Positions 9,430-18,840 of a stretch of 64,000 nt of DNA are shown in pieces; positions within the stretch are counted from its first letter, which is position 1, and the number at the start of each line of letters is the position of its first letter. A model generated the notes under the pieces. It had not been told where the DNA came from. It was given only the letters and a program-made list of their open reading frames with translations, and made no database searches. The stretch comes from Sinorhizobium fredii NGR234 (GTDB taxonomy: Bacteria > Pseudomonadota > Alphaproteobacteria > Rhizobiales > Rhizobiaceae). Position numbers and translations under genes: made by a program. The DNA lies in assembly GCF_000018545.1 (NCBI RefSeq), contig NC_012586.1, forward strand, positions 1,116,001-1,180,000, given 5' to 3'.

Positions 9430-9813
9430 ATGAAACGCGACAATATCAATGCCATGAGCGCGCCGCAGCCGCGCGGCGGCTATTCGCAGGCCGTCAGCAT
9501 CGAGAACTTCCGGCGCCTGCTGTTCGTCAGCGGTCAGGTTCCGATGAACTCGAACGACGTCGTGCCGGAGGGTTTCGAGGCGCAGGCCCGTCAGGTCTGG
9601 CTGAACGTCGATGCGCAGTTGAGAGCGGCGGCCATGTCCAAGGCCGACATCGTCAAGGTAACGACCTATCTCGCCGACAGGCATCATCTCGTCGCGAACC
9701 GCGAGATCCGCAACGACTATCTGGGGGCGCTGGCTCCGGCGATGACGGTGGTGATTGCCGGTATTTTCGATTCTGCCTGGCTACTCGAAGTCGAAGTGGT
9801 GGCGGCGCAGTAA
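9430..9813 (+). CDS. RidA/YjgF family protein (putative enamine/imine deaminase)
   Basis: A 127-residue protein of the RidA fold, recognisable by GGYSQAVSIENFRRLLFVSGQVPMN near the start region (read in two parts, about residues 17-41) and VKVTTYLADRHHL in the middle. RidA proteins hydrolyse reactive enamine/imine intermediates made by PLP enzymes. The catalytic arginine near residue 105 of canonical RidA is not obvious, since the C-terminal part reads AITVV-like sequence and ends in EVEVVAAQ. This may therefore be a non-canonical subgroup. It sits between the two carboxylase subunit genes with 15-base gaps, so it is co-transcribed with leucine catabolism. Its role there is not established. 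Confidence 0.82.
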   Translation: MKRDNINAMSAPQPRGGYSQAVSIENFRRLLFVSGQVPMNSNDVVPEGFEAQARQVWLNVDAQLRAAAMSKADIVKVTTYLADRHHLVANREIRNDYLGALAPAMTVVIAGIFDSAWLLEVEVVAAQ

Positions 9814-9828
9814 GCAGAAGAGAGACGC

Positions 9829-11817
9829 ATGTTTTCGAAGCTCCTGATAGCCAACCGCGGTGAAATCGCCTGCCGCGTCATACGCACCGCCCGCCGGCTC
9901 GGCATCCGCACCGTGGCGGTCTATTCCGATGTCGACGACGATGCGCTCCATGTGGCGCTTGCCGACGAGGCGGTCAGGATCGGGTCGGCGACGGCCTCCG
10001 ATAGCTATCTGTCGGCCGAGCGTATTCTCTGGGCGGCGCGAGCTGTCGGGGCGGACGCCATTCATCCCGGCTACGGCTTTCTCTCGGAGAATGCCGACTT
10101 CGCAGCCGCTGTCGAGGCCGCAAACATGGTGTTCGTCGGACCCTCGCCAAACGCGATCCGCGCCATGGGCTTGAAGGATGCGGCGAAGGCGTTGATGGAG
10201 CGCTCCGGCGTCCCGGTCGTGCCCGGCTATCACGGCGAAGAACAGGAGGCAGGGTTCCTTGCGGCGCAGGCGGCCGAGATCGGCTATCCGGTGCTGATCA
10301 AGGCCCGCGCCGGCGGTGGCGGAAAGGGGATGCGGCGCGTCGAGCGGCCGGAGGACTTCGCTCCAGCGCTTGAAGCGGCCCGGCGGGAAGCCGAGGCGGC
10401 CTTCGGCGACGGCTCTGTGCTGATCGAAAGATATCTGACCAGGCCGCGCCACATCGAGGTCCAGGTCTTCGGCGATCGGCACGGCAACATCGTTCATCTT
10501 TTCGAGCGCGACTGTTCGCTGCAGCGCCGCCACCAGAAGGTCATCGAGGAGGCGCCGGCGCCGGGCATGACCGCCGAGGTGCGCCGCGCCATGGGCGATG
10601 CGGCCGTCAGGGCGGCGCGGGCGATCGGCTATGCCGGCGCCGGGACGGTCGAGTTCATCGCCGACGTCACGAACGGACTCTGGCCGGATCAGTTCTTCTT
10701 CATGGAAATGAACACGCGGCTGCAGGTCGAGCACCCGGTGACCGAAGCGATCACCGGCTTCGATCTGGTCGAATGGCAATTGCGCGTCGCCGCCGGCGAG
10801 CCCCTGCCGAAGAAGCAGTCGGATATCGCCATCGATGGCTGGTCCTTCGAAGCCCGGATTTATGCCGAGGATCCCGCCAAGGGATTCCTGCCGGCAATCG
10901 GCCGGTTGAAGCACTTGTACTTTCCCGACGGCGCTGTGCGGATCGATTCCGGCGTGCGGCAGGGCGACATGGTCACGCCCTATTACGATCCGTTGATCGC
11001 CAAGCTGATCGTGCATGGCTCCAACCGGTCGGCAGCCCTTGGCCAATTGCAGGCGGCGCTCAAGGAATGCCGGATCGGCGGAACGATCACCAATCTCGAC
11101 TTCCTCGTCCGCCTGACGGAAGAACACGATTTCCGTTCGGGCAGGCCGGATACGGGGCTGATCGACCGGGAAATCGAGCGGCTGACGGCGCCGATGGCAC
11201 CGGACGACGAGGCGCTGGCGCTGGCGGCAATCGTTGCGACCGGCGTGCTTGAGCCCGCCGTGACCGGCGACCCGTGGTCATCGCTCGGCTATTGGCAGAT
11301 CTGGGGCGACGGGCAACGGACGATCACGGTCGAGCATGAGGGAAGCCGGTCGACAGCGACCCTGAAAGCGCGCGGTCGCGATCAGTTCGCCGTGCATGCC
11401 GGATCGAGCACGCTGCCGGTGCTGGTGCTCGAGCGGTTCGCGGACGGCGCGCGGCTCGAGGTCGCCGGGCAGAAGCGGGTGCTCCGTTTCGCACGCGACG
11501 GCGAGACGTTGACGCTGTTTCTTGGCGGCCGCAACCTCGTCTTCCACCTGCCGGACTCACTGTCGGGGGGGCACAGCAGCGAAGTTGCCGATGACGAACT
11601 CATCGCGCCGATGCCGGGTCTCATCAAGCTGGTGCGCGTCGGCGCCGGCGAGGCGGTCGCGAAGGGCCAGCCGCTCGTCGTCATGGAGGCGATGAAGATG
11701 GAGCTGACGCTTTCGGCGACGCGGGAAGGCAAGGTTGCGAGTGTGCATGTGGCCGAGGGGGCCCAGGTCAGCGAAGGCACTGTGCTCGTCAAGCTTGACG
11801 AGGAGGCGGCCGAATGA
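9829..11817 (+). CDS. mccA: Methylcrotonyl-CoA carboxylase, biotin-containing (alpha) subunit
   Basis: A 662-residue biotin carboxylase/biotin carrier fusion. The N-terminal MFSKLLIANRGEIACRV and the ATP-grasp segment ARAGGGGKGMRRV mark the biotin carboxylase domain (about 1-450). The biotin attachment motif MEAMKM is at 619-624, with Lys623 as the expected biotinylation site. Together with the beta subunit it makes 3-methylglutaconyl-CoA. It overlaps the HMG-CoA lyase gene by four bases (ATGA), and a 15-base gap separates it from the RidA gene. Confidence 0.95.
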   Translation: MFSKLLIANRGEIACRVIRTARRLGIRTVAVYSDVDDDALHVALADEAVRIGSATASDSYLSAERILWAARAVGADAIHPGYGFLSENADFAAAVEAANMVFVGPSPNAIRAMGLKDAAKALMERSGVPVVPGYHGEEQEAGFLAAQAAEIGYPVLIKARAGGGGKGMRRVERPEDFAPALEAARREAEAAFGDGSVLIERYLTRPRHIEVQVFGDRHGNIVHLFERDCSLQRRHQKVIEEAPAPGMTAEVRRAMGDAAVRAARAIGYAGAGTVEFIADVTNGLWPDQFFFMEMNTRLQVEHPVTEAITGFDLVEWQLRVAAGEPLPKKQSDIAIDGWSFEARIYAEDPAKGFLPAIGRLKHLYFPDGAVRIDSGVRQGDMVTPYYDPLIAKLIVHGSNRSAALGQLQAALKECRIGGTITNLDFLVRLTEEHDFRSGRPDTGLIDREIERLTAPMAPDDEALALAAIVATGVLEPAVTGDPWSSLGYWQIWGDGQRTITVEHEGSRSTATLKARGRDQFAVHAGSSTLPVLVLERFADGARLEVAGQKRVLRFARDGETLTLFLGGRNLVFHLPDSLSGGHSSEVADDELIAPMPGLIKLVRVGAGEAVAKGQPLVVMEAMKMELTLSATREGKVASVHVAEGAQVSEGTVLVKLDEEAAE

Positions 11818-12683
11818 CGTCGGGGCAAGGCGAACGGGTGACGATCGTCGAGATGGCGCCGCGGGACGGCCTCCAGAACGAGGCGCGGCTTGTCGATACC
11901 GGCGACAAGATCAGGCTTGTCGACCTTCTTTCCGACTGCGGCTACGAGCGGATCGAGGTGACGAGCTTCGTCAGCCCGCGCTGGGTGCCGCAGATGGCCG
12001 ATGCGCCGGCGGTGATGGCCGGGATCGCGAGACGCCAGGGCACGCGCTACGCGGCGCTGACGCCGAATATGCGCGGTTTCGAGGCCGCACTTGCCTGCGG
12101 CGCCGACGAGGTGGCGATCTTCGCCTCCGCTTCCGAGAGCTTCTCGCAGAAGAACATCAATTGTTCGATCGCCGAAAGCATCGAGCGGTTCCGGCCGGTG
12201 GCGGAGGCGAGCCGCCATCACCGCATACCGCTGCGCGGCTATGTGAGCTGCGTCGTGGAATGCCCTTATGAGGGGGCGATCGCGCCCAGGGATGTGGCCG
12301 GCGTGGCGCGGCAGCTATCCGAGCTCGGCTGTTACGAAATCAGCCTGGGCGACACGATCGGGCGGGGTCGCCCGGAAGCCGTCGACGCCATGCTCAATGC
12401 GGTACTCGGCGAGATTGCCGCATCGAAGCTCGCCGGTCACTTCCACGACACGTCGGGTCGTGCCCTCGAGAACATCGCAGTTTCGCTGGAGCGCGGTCTC
12501 AGGGTGTTCGATGCATCGACCGGTGGCCTCGGCGGTTGCCCTTATGCGCCGGGCGCGGCCGGCAATGTCGATACGGTCGCAGTCAACGTTTTCCTTGAGA
12601 AGCGAGGCTTTTCGACGGGGATCGATGCCGGAAAGCTCGAACGTGCCGCCGTCTTTGCGCGATCCTTGAGGAGTGCGGCATGA
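11814..12683 (+). CDS. hmgL: Hydroxymethylglutaryl-CoA lyase
   Basis: A 289-residue TIM-barrel lyase that cleaves HMG-CoA into acetyl-CoA and acetoacetate, the last step of leucine degradation. The N-terminal EMAPRDGLQNE carries the catalytic Arg-Asp pair. The metal-binding HFHDTSGRAL and the conserved cysteine loop GLGGCPYAPGAAGN are both present. The length and all motifs are those of bacterial HMG-CoA lyases. It is translationally coupled at both ends by ATGA overlaps. Confidence 0.95.
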   Translation: MTSGQGERVTIVEMAPRDGLQNEARLVDTGDKIRLVDLLSDCGYERIEVTSFVSPRWVPQMADAPAVMAGIARRQGTRYAALTPNMRGFEAALACGADEVAIFASASESFSQKNINCSIAESIERFRPVAEASRHHRIPLRGYVSCVVECPYEGAIAPRDVAGVARQLSELGCYEISLGDTIGRGRPEAVDAMLNAVLGEIAASKLAGHFHDTSGRALENIAVSLERGLRVFDASTGGLGGCPYAPGAAGNVDTVAVNVFLEKRGFSTGIDAGKLERAAVFARSLRSAA

Positions 12684-13465
12684 TCTATCGGACGATCCGC
12701 TACGCGGGTGATGGACGCGGCATCGTCCGGCTGACGCTCGCGCGCCCGGAAAAGCACAATGCACTCTCCGCCCTGATGATCGGAGAACTCACCGACGTCG
12801 CCAGCCGGCTTGGAGCCGACGCGACCGTGCGGGCGGTCATTGTCGAGGGAGACGGAAAGAGCTTCTGCGCAGGCGGCGACCTGGAGTGGATGCGGCAGCA
12901 GTTTACCGCCGACAGGCAAACGCGGATCGCTGAGGCGACGCGGCTGGCGATGATGTTCAGGGCGCTGAACGAGATGCCGAAACCGCTTATCGCGCGCGTC
13001 CATGGCAATGCCTTCGGCGGCGGCGTCGGTCTCGTCAGCGTGTGCGACGCCGTCATCGCCGAGCAGGGCGCGAAATTCGGACTGACCGAAACGCGCCTCG
13101 GGCTCATCCCGGCGACGATCAGCCCCTACGTCATCGCCCGGATCGGCGAGGTGAGGGCGCGGCCCTTGTTCATGTCGGCGCGGATTTTCGGGGCCGAAGA
13201 GGCGAAAACCGCCGGACTCGTCTCGATGATAGTCACCGCCGCCACGCTCGACGCCGCCGTCGAAGCGGAGGCCGCATCCTATCTGGCGGCGGCGCCGGGT
13301 GCTGCGGGCCGCGCCAAGCGGCTTGCCCGATCGCTTGGAAGCCCGATTACCGATGCCGTCATCGCTGCGACGATCGAGCAGCTCGCTGACACCTGGGAGA
13401 CGGAGGAAGCGCGGGAAGGGCTCGCCGCCTTTTTCGAGCGCCGCGAACCCTCCTGGCGGCGCTAG
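12680..13465 (+). CDS. Enoyl-CoA hydratase, probable 3-methylglutaconyl-CoA hydratase
   Basis: A 261-residue crotonase-family protein. The oxyanion-hole motif GDGKSFCAGGDLEWM lies at about 55-69, followed by HGNAFGGGVGLVSVCD and the TETRLGLIPATISPYV region that carries the active-site Glu. The operon otherwise lacks the hydratase step between methylglutaconyl-CoA and HMG-CoA, so this is the natural candidate. Substrate assignment is by context. It is the last gene of the leucine operon, and 90 bases separate it from the toxin-antitoxin pair. Confidence 0.9.
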   Translation: MIYRTIRYAGDGRGIVRLTLARPEKHNALSALMIGELTDVASRLGADATVRAVIVEGDGKSFCAGGDLEWMRQQFTADRQTRIAEATRLAMMFRALNEMPKPLIARVHGNAFGGGVGLVSVCDAVIAEQGAKFGLTETRLGLIPATISPYVIARIGEVRARPLFMSARIFGAEEAKTAGLVSMIVTAATLDAAVEAEAASYLAAAPGAAGRAKRLARSLGSPITDAVIAATIEQLADTWETEEAREGLAAFFERREPSWRR

Positions 13466-13492
13466 CCTCTCCTGGCTCGAAATGTGCTTGAA

Positions 13493-13542
13493 TTGAGCGA
13501 GAACTGATCCTATTTTGATACTATACTGATCAAAATAAGATC
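13493..13542 (+). promoter_or_regulatory. Promoter and palindromic operator of the Xre/RES pair
   Basis: A long inverted repeat, GATCCTATTTTGAT (13506-13519) and ATCAAAATAAGATC (13529-13542), matches in 13 of 14 positions around a 9-base centre. A candidate promoter (TTGAGC at 13493, 18 bases, GATACT at 13517) would place the -10 box inside the left arm. The repeat ends 13 bases before the antitoxin ATG. Such a site fits autorepression by the antitoxin. No good ribosome site lies between repeat and ATG. Confidence 0.6.
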
Positions 13543-13555
13543 GAGTTTTGTCAAG

Positions 13556-13924
13556 ATGGCTGTCGATTTCCAGATTCCGGCGGCGCGCTTCGGAGACGAT
13601 CACTCGCCGTTCCTGTCGGCGCGCTTGGTCGCCGATCGGCTCGGCATCACGCTGGCCGAACTTTCCAAGCTGATTGGCGTCGCGCGCAACACGCTGACGG
13701 CAAAGTCCGGCGCGCGCAAGGTCGACAGCGCCCTGAGCAAGGTCGTTCGTATCCTTGCGATGGCCTCCGAGATGGCCGGCGACGAGGCGCGTGCCGTCAT
13801 CTGGTTCAAGCATCAGCCGATCCCCGGCTGGGCCGGCAAGACCGCCTATGACCTGGTCGGCGAGGACAAGGCCGACAAGGTTCTCGCGTATCTCGAGGCG
13901 ATCCGCGCCGGCGTCTACGCCTAG
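13556..13924 (+). CDS. Xre/MbcA/ParS-type antitoxin (DUF2384)
   Basis: A 122-residue antitoxin. An N-terminal helix-turn-helix-like segment (LVADRLGITLAELSKLIGVA, about 23-42) is followed by the DUF2384 C-terminal region. That region ends WAGKTAYDLVGEDKADKVLAYLEAI, where the conserved Gly and Pro-rich stretch typically inserts into the toxin's active site. It is immediately followed, after three bases, by a RES toxin gene. By family knowledge it neutralises that toxin and represses its own promoter through the palindrome upstream. Confidence 0.88.
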   Translation: MAVDFQIPAARFGDDHSPFLSARLVADRLGITLAELSKLIGVARNTLTAKSGARKVDSALSKVVRILAMASEMAGDEARAVIWFKHQPIPGWAGKTAYDLVGEDKADKVLAYLEAIRAGVYA

Positions 13925-13927
13925 CGA

Positions 13928-14488
13928 ATGAGGAAAGGTGCAAGCGGTCCGTCCGCCTCCCACCCCGACCTCGACGTGAGGAGGCCGGCCGAGCCGATGA
14001 CGCTCTGGCGTGCCTTCGTGCCGCGCTGGGCCCATATGCCGCTTTCAGGCGAAGGTGCCGGCCGCTTCGGCGGCCGGTGGAACTCGGTCGGCACGCCGAC
14101 GATCTATGCGGCCCGTGAACTTTCCACCGCCTGGGCGGAATATAACCAAGGCTTCGTTCAGCATCCGGCGCTGATCGTGCAGTTGGAGCTTCGCGACGCG
14201 AAACTGGCGGATCTCACCGATGGCGATGTCCTTGCCGAGCTCGAACTAGACAAGACGATTCATCGCTGTGAGTGGCGCGACGAACTCGACAGGGGTCTGG
14301 TGCCATCGACGCACAAGGCTCAGGCCGGTCTTTTGAAGCGCGGGTATCATGGCGTGATCTATCCGTCCTTCATGTCGCCCGGCGGCACCTGCGTTGCACT
14401 CTGGCGCTGGAACGGCCGGGGACGGCCGCGGCTCGACGTCATCGACCCGGAAGGCCGGCTGCCGAAATCGCCAGCGTCGTGGCTATAA
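13928..14488 (+). CDS. RES-domain toxin (NAD+-degrading family)
   Basis: A 186-residue RES-domain protein. The conserved Arg-Glu-Ser elements are visible in LWRAFVPRW, GRFGGRWNSVG and AARELSTAWAEY. Characterised members degrade NAD+ by phosphorolysis or hydrolysis and arrest growth. The ATG at 13928 follows the antitoxin stop by three bases; an internal ATG at 13997 just before LWRAF is an alternative start. Its stop codon overlaps the stop of the convergent oxidase gene by six bases. Confidence 0.86.
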   Translation: MRKGASGPSASHPDLDVRRPAEPMTLWRAFVPRWAHMPLSGEGAGRFGGRWNSVGTPTIYAARELSTAWAEYNQGFVQHPALIVQLELRDAKLADLTDGDVLAELELDKTIHRCEWRDELDRGLVPSTHKAQAGLLKRGYHGVIYPSFMSPGGTCVALWRWNGRGRPRLDVIDPEGRLPKSPASWL

Positions 14489-15868
14489 ATCAGTGCGAGA
14501 ATATCGGCCAAGCACCTTGCCGGGGTTCAAAATACCGTTCGGGTCGAGCGCGGCCTTGATGCGCCGCATGACCTTGATCTCCGCCGGGCTGCGCGACCGG
14601 TCGAGAAAGTCGCGCTTCAAGGTGCCGATGCCGTGCTCCGCCGAGATCGAGCCGCGGCAGCGGCTGACCAGGGCGTAGACGATCCCGTCGACCTCATGCA
14701 GCGTCTCCTCACTCGCGCCCGGCACGGAAAAGGCGATGTGCAGGTTGCTGTCGGCGACATGGCCGAAGAAGGAGACATGCGCCGCGGGAAACGCCGCGCG
14801 AAGGGCAGTGCCGCACTCTTCGGCGAAATTGCCGATCGCGCCGATCGGCAGGCTGACGTCGAGATTGACGAGGGATGGCAGACGATCGAGCCCGTGACCT
14901 TCGCGCACCCGCCAAAAGGCCTGGGCTTCCTTTTCCGACTGGGCGATCAGCGCGTCGCCGATCAATCCGTCTTCGAGCATCTGGCCGAGAAAGGCTTCGA
15001 AGCCCTCGCGCTCGCCGTCGCGACCGTGCGTATCCTGTTCGATGATGACGGCGAAGGCGGGCTTCGTCTCAAAGAAGCGAAGTCCTTCCTCGGCGCAGTT
15101 GAAACCAAAATAGCTTTGCCACATCGTCTCGAAGGCCGACAGGCCCGAGAGCTGCTGCTGCGCCCGCTTGAGCAAGGCGGCGACATCGGCATAGCTTTCG
15201 AGGGCGCAAAGGGCGGTCAGACGACCCGCCGGCAGCGGACGGAGCCGCAGAACGGCGCGGGTGATGACGCCGAGCGTGCCCTCGGAGCCGATGAAGACTT
15301 GCCGCAGGTCGTAGCCAGTATTGTTCTTCACCATCTTGTTCAGCGATGAGAGTACGGTTCCGTCGGCAAGCACCGCCTCGAGGCCCAACACGTTGTCGCG
15401 CGTCACACCGTGGCGGATGACCCGGATGCCGCCGGCATTGGTGGCGAGATTGCCGCCGATCTGGCAGGAGCCGCGTGCGCCGAGGTCGATTGGCAGCAGG
15501 AAACCCGCCTCCTCGGCAGCCCGCTGCGTCACTTCGAGCGGCGTTCCGGCAAGCACCGTCATGGTCGCGGCGGCGCTGTCGATCTCCTCGATGCCGGTCA
15601 TCCGCTCCAGGGAGATGACGATGTCATCGGCTTCAGGATTGGCGCCGCCGGCAAGACCGGTCATGCCGCCCTGCGGCACCACGCTCTGGCGGTGCTCGTT
15701 GCAGATTTTCAGGGCGGTTGCGACTTCGGCGACGCTTGCCGGGCGAACGACGGCTTTCGGCAGGCTGCGGCCGGCGAGACTCGCATCGGTGCGATAGCGG
15801 TCGCTGATGCGGTCGCCGGTCAGCACCGCGTCGCCGAGGGTCCGGACGAGCTCTTCGATGACGGTCAT
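14483..15868 (-). CDS. FAD-linked oxidase (glycolate/D-lactate/D-2-hydroxyacid dehydrogenase, GlcD-like)
   Basis: A 461-residue flavoprotein with the PCMH-type FAD-binding domain (PQGGMTGLAGGANP and GSCQIGGNLATNAGG in the first half). Its C-terminal catalytic domain ends in SAEHGIGTLKR and PNGILNPGKVL, which is typical of GlcD/D2HGDH/D-lactate dehydrogenases. I chose the ATG at 15868 because GGAG lies nine bases upstream; a longer frame would run into the transporter gene. The physiological substrate cannot be told. It follows the sulfate ATPase gene by 106 bases and may be read from the same transcript. Confidence 0.88.
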   Translation of the reverse strand: MTVIEELVRTLGDAVLTGDRISDRYRTDASLAGRSLPKAVVRPASVAEVATALKICNEHRQSVVPQGGMTGLAGGANPEADDIVISLERMTGIEEIDSAAATMTVLAGTPLEVTQRAAEEAGFLLPIDLGARGSCQIGGNLATNAGGIRVIRHGVTRDNVLGLEAVLADGTVLSSLNKMVKNNTGYDLRQVFIGSEGTLGVITRAVLRLRPLPAGRLTALCALESYADVAALLKRAQQQLSGLSAFETMWQSYFGFNCAEEGLRFFETKPAFAVIIEQDTHGRDGEREGFEAFLGQMLEDGLIGDALIAQSEKEAQAFWRVREGHGLDRLPSLVNLDVSLPIGAIGNFAEECGTALRAAFPAAHVSFFGHVADSNLHIAFSVPGASEETLHEVDGIVYALVSRCRGSISAEHGIGTLKRDFLDRSRSPAEIKVMRRIKAALDPNGILNPGKVLGRYSRTDL

Positions 15869-15974
15869 ACGGCGGCTCCAAGCGCAAAGGGGGTGAACAG
15901 CCGGGAGAACGGCATCGGCCTTCGATCCCGGCCAGGACTGTCGCTTTGATAGAACAGCACGCCGACGATGCCGG

Positions 15975-17084
15975 TCAGGTGCCGGTGCGCGCCAGTTGGC
16001 TCGCTGGTTCTTCCACGGGTTGCGGGGCGGCTGCAATGTCGCCTTCCTTGCGGAAAAGCTTCCATTTGGTCGGGCGGAAAGCGACACGGGTGTGGTCGGT
16101 CGAGGAAGCGCGTTCCGGCGGCAGCTCGATCTCGACCGGCGGATGGTTCCTGCCGAGGTCGATCTCGAGGTGACGGGTGCCGGCGACCCGCCGGCTCGCC
16201 GTCACGAGGCCGGCGAGACAGCCGCCGCAACCGTCGATGAGCTCAATGTCGTGCGGGCGGAAATAGAGGGTTGCCGCCCCGTCCGGCTCGTTGGCGGCGC
16301 GCAGGCCGATCGGCCGGTCCTCGAACCAGATTTCGCCGCTTGAAAGCGTGACGTTGATGCAATTCGACTGGCCGATGAAGCCATAGACGAAGGGTGAGAC
16401 CGGGTGGTCGTAGATGTCGTCGGGCGTGCCGACCTGCTCGATCGCCCCCTTGCTCATCACCACGACTCGGTCGGCGAGCTCTAGGGCCTCCTCCTGGTCG
16501 TGGGTGACGAAGACCGTCGTGTGGCCGGTGCGGTCGTGGATTTCCCTCAGCCACTTGCGCAGTTCCTTGCGCACCTGCGCGTCGAGCGCGCCGAAGGGTT
16601 CGTCGAGCAGCAGCACGTTCGGTTCCACTGCCATGGCACGCGCCAGCGCCACGCGCTGGCGCTGGCCGCCGGAAAGCTGTGCCGGGTAGCGCTTTTCGAG
16701 GCCGGAAAGCTGCACCAGTTCGAGGAGATCGAGAGCCCGGCGGCGGATTTCGGCGGCCGGCGGCCGGCGGCTGGATGGTCGTACCTTCAGCCCGAAGGAA
16801 ACGTTGTCGAGCACGGTCATGTGCCGAAAGAGCGCATAGTGCTGGAAGACGAAGCCGATATTTCGCTGCTGCACGCTCTTTCTCGAGGCGTCCTCGGCGC
16901 CGAAGAAGATCATTCCGTCGGTCGGGCTTTCGAGCCCGGCGATCAGCCTGAGCAGTGTCGTCTTGCCCGAGCCGGAGGGGCCGAGCAGCGCGATCAACTC
17001 GCCGGACCGGATGTCGAGCGAGACGTCGTCGAGCGCCGGAAAGCGGCCGAATTCCTTGCGTATGTTCTGGACGCGGACTTCCAT
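15975..17084 (-). CDS. cysA: Sulfate/thiosulfate ABC transporter ATP-binding protein
   Basis: A 369-residue ATPase with Walker [10 protein letters not shown] (about 35-43), signature [14 protein letters not shown] and Walker [12 protein letters not shown]. It also has an H-loop and a C-terminal regulatory domain of about 120 residues as in CysA. The sequence [24 protein letters not shown] and the neighbouring cysW/cysT genes settle the sulfate assignment. It energises sulfate or thiosulfate uptake from the cytoplasmic face. The gene ends 106 bases before the oxidase gene. Confidence 0.95.
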   Translation of the reverse strand: MEVRVQNIRKEFGRFPALDDVSLDIRSGELIALLGPSGSGKTTLLRLIAGLESPTDGMIFFGAEDASRKSVQQRNIGFVFQHYALFRHMTVLDNVSFGLKVRPSSRRPPAAEIRRRALDLLELVQLSGLEKRYPAQLSGGQRQRVALARAMAVEPNVLLLDEPFGALDAQVRKELRKWLREIHDRTGHTTVFVTHDQEEALELADRVVVMSKGAIEQVGTPDDIYDHPVSPFVYGFIGQSNCINVTLSSGEIWFEDRPIGLRAANEPDGAATLYFRPHDIELIDGCGGCLAGLVTASRRVAGTRHLEIDLGRNHPPVEIELPPERASSTDHTRVAFRPTKWKLFRKEGDIAAAPQPVEEPASQLARTGT

Positions 17085-17099
17085 GGATGTATGGACCTT

Positions 17100-17987
17100 T
17101 CAATGCCTACGGCTGGCAGCGATCTCGTCGCTGTAACGAAGTTCAAGCGCCGTCTTCAGGACGAGCGTCACCAGCGCCAGAAGCGCAAGGACTGCCGCCA
17201 CCGCGAATGCGGCGACGAAATTGTACTCATTATAGAGGATTTCGACCTGCAGGGGCATCGTGTTCGTTTGGCCACGAATGTGACCGGAAACCACCGACAC
17301 GGCACCGAACTCGCCCATCGCCCGGGCGTTGCAGAGCAGCACGCCGTAGAGCAGGCCCCATTTGATGTTCGGCAGCGTCACATGCCAGAAGGTCTGCCAG
17401 CCGGTCGCCCCGAGCGACAGCGCCGCTTCCTCGTCGCTCGTTCCCTGCTCCTGCATCAGCGGGATGAGTTCGCGGGCGACGAAGGGGAAGGTCACGAAGA
17501 CGGTGGCGAGCACAAGGCCCGGCACGGCGAAGAGAATCTGGATGCCGTGCTTCTGCAGGAAGGGGCCGAGGGCGCTGTTCGCGCCGAAGAGCAGGACGAA
17601 GACGAGACCGGAGATCACCGGCGATACGGAGAAGGGCAGGTCTATCAGGGTCGTCAGGAACGCCTTGCCCTTGAACTCGAACTTGGCGATGGCCCAGGCG
17701 GCCGCCACACCGAAAACCAGGTTCAGCGGAACGGAAATTGCGGCGACGATGAGCGTCAGGCGGATGGCCGAGAAGGTCTCGGGATCGCGAAGCGCCGTCG
17801 CGAACTCGGCCGGCCCCTTGCGAAACGCTTCGATGAAGACGGTCGCGAGCGGCAAGAGCAGGAAGAGGGCAACGAAACCGAGCGCTACGGCGATCAGCGT
17901 CAGGCGCGCGACCCGCGTTTCCGAGGTTGCCGCTTTCACGAATTTGGATGGCGCCGCCGACGGCGCCGAGCTGGTGTCAAGCGCCAT
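17100..17987 (-). CDS. cysW: Sulfate ABC transporter permease CysW
   Basis: A 295-residue inner-membrane permease with six hydrophobic segments and the EAA-type cytoplasmic loop [21 protein letters not shown]. The segment [19 protein letters not shown] is characteristic of CysW. It starts 11 bases inside the end of cysT, so the two permeases are coupled. The start at 17987 gives a short polar N-terminal extension before the first membrane segment (about residue 31), as in relatives. Confidence 0.94.
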   Translation of the reverse strand: MALDTSSAPSAAPSKFVKAATSETRVARLTLIAVALGFVALFLLLPLATVFIEAFRKGPAEFATALRDPETFSAIRLTLIVAAISVPLNLVFGVAAAWAIAKFEFKGKAFLTTLIDLPFSVSPVISGLVFVLLFGANSALGPFLQKHGIQILFAVPGLVLATVFVTFPFVARELIPLMQEQGTSDEEAALSLGATGWQTFWHVTLPNIKWGLLYGVLLCNARAMGEFGAVSVVSGHIRGQTNTMPLQVEILYNEYNFVAAFAVAAVLALLALVTLVLKTALELRYSDEIAASRRH

Positions 17988-18834
17988 TGCTGTATCTCCG
18001 CCTGCTCCAGGCCTGGATCGAGTTGATGACGAGCAGCATGATGAAGGAGAGGAACAGCATCACGGTGGCGATTGCGGTCGCAGCCGGATAGTTGAACTCT
18101 TCCAGACGGATGATGATCAGCAGCGGTGCGATCTCCGAGACATAGGGCAGATTGCCGGCGATGAAGATCACCGACCCGTACTCGCCGACGCCGCGGGCAA
18201 AGGCCAGCGCAAAGCCGGTCAGGCCGGCTGGAAGCAGGCCCGGCAGCAGGACCCGGCTGATCGTCTGGTAGCGGTTGGCGCCGAGCGTTGCGGCCGCCTC
18301 TTCGACTTCCTTGTCGATTTCCTCCATGACCGGTTGAACCGTACGCACGACGAAGGGGAGGCCGACGAAGACGAGCGCTATGACGATGCCGGCCGGCGTG
18401 AAGGCGATCTTGATGCCGAGCGGTTCGAGGAGCGAACCGATCCAGCCGTTCGGCGCATAGAGCGCCGTCAGGGCAATGCCGGCCACCGCCGTCGGCAAGG
18501 CGAAAGGCAGATCGACCATGGCGTCGATCACCCGCTTTCCCGGGAAGCGATAACGCACCAGCACCCAGGCGAGGACGACGCCGAAGAACAGGTTGACGAC
18601 TGCGGCGATGAAGGCCGTGCCGAAGCTGATCGTCAACGCGTTGACGGTCCGCTCGTCAAGAACCAGGGCCATGAAATTGGACCAGCCGAGGCCGCTTGAG
18701 CGCCAGATCAGGCCGGAGAGCGGAATGAGAACGATGAGGGTAAGCCATGTCAGTGTGACGCCGAGCGCCAATCCGAAACCCGGAATGACACTCGGCTGCC
18801 GAAACCGCCATCGCGTGCTGCTGCGAAGGGCCAT
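17977..18834 (-). CDS. cysT: Sulfate ABC transporter permease CysT
   Basis: A 285-residue permease with six membrane segments and the EAA loop [21 protein letters not shown]. The segment [16 protein letters not shown] is typical of CysT (CysU). It partners CysW in the membrane. Only six bases separate it from the binding-protein gene, and the ribosome site is weak, so translation may depend on ribosomes finishing the upstream gene. Confidence 0.94.
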   Translation of the reverse strand: MALRSSTRWRFRQPSVIPGFGLALGVTLTWLTLIVLIPLSGLIWRSSGLGWSNFMALVLDERTVNALTISFGTAFIAAVVNLFFGVVLAWVLVRYRFPGKRVIDAMVDLPFALPTAVAGIALTALYAPNGWIGSLLEPLGIKIAFTPAGIVIALVFVGLPFVVRTVQPVMEEIDKEVEEAAATLGANRYQTISRVLLPGLLPAGLTGFALAFARGVGEYGSVIFIAGNLPYVSEIAPLLIIIRLEEFNYPAATAIATVMLFLSFIMLLVINSIQAWSRRRYSNGA

Positions 18835-18840
18835 ATGTTG

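Noticed and set aside
7681..9687. 668-codon open frame on the minus strand
   Set aside because: It lies antisense to the mccB gene and its neighbours, has no family motif and shows the Arg/Asp/His-rich composition typical of antisense frames in GC-rich genes.
12542..14035. 497-codon open frame on the minus strand
   Set aside because: It spans the hydratase and antitoxin genes, which have clear domains and operon structure, and has no recognisable domain of its own.
16500..18699. Two long plus-strand frames (508 and 445 codons) over cysA, cysW and cysT
   Set aside because: They are antisense to well-supported transporter genes and rich in Arg, Gln and Asp without any motif.
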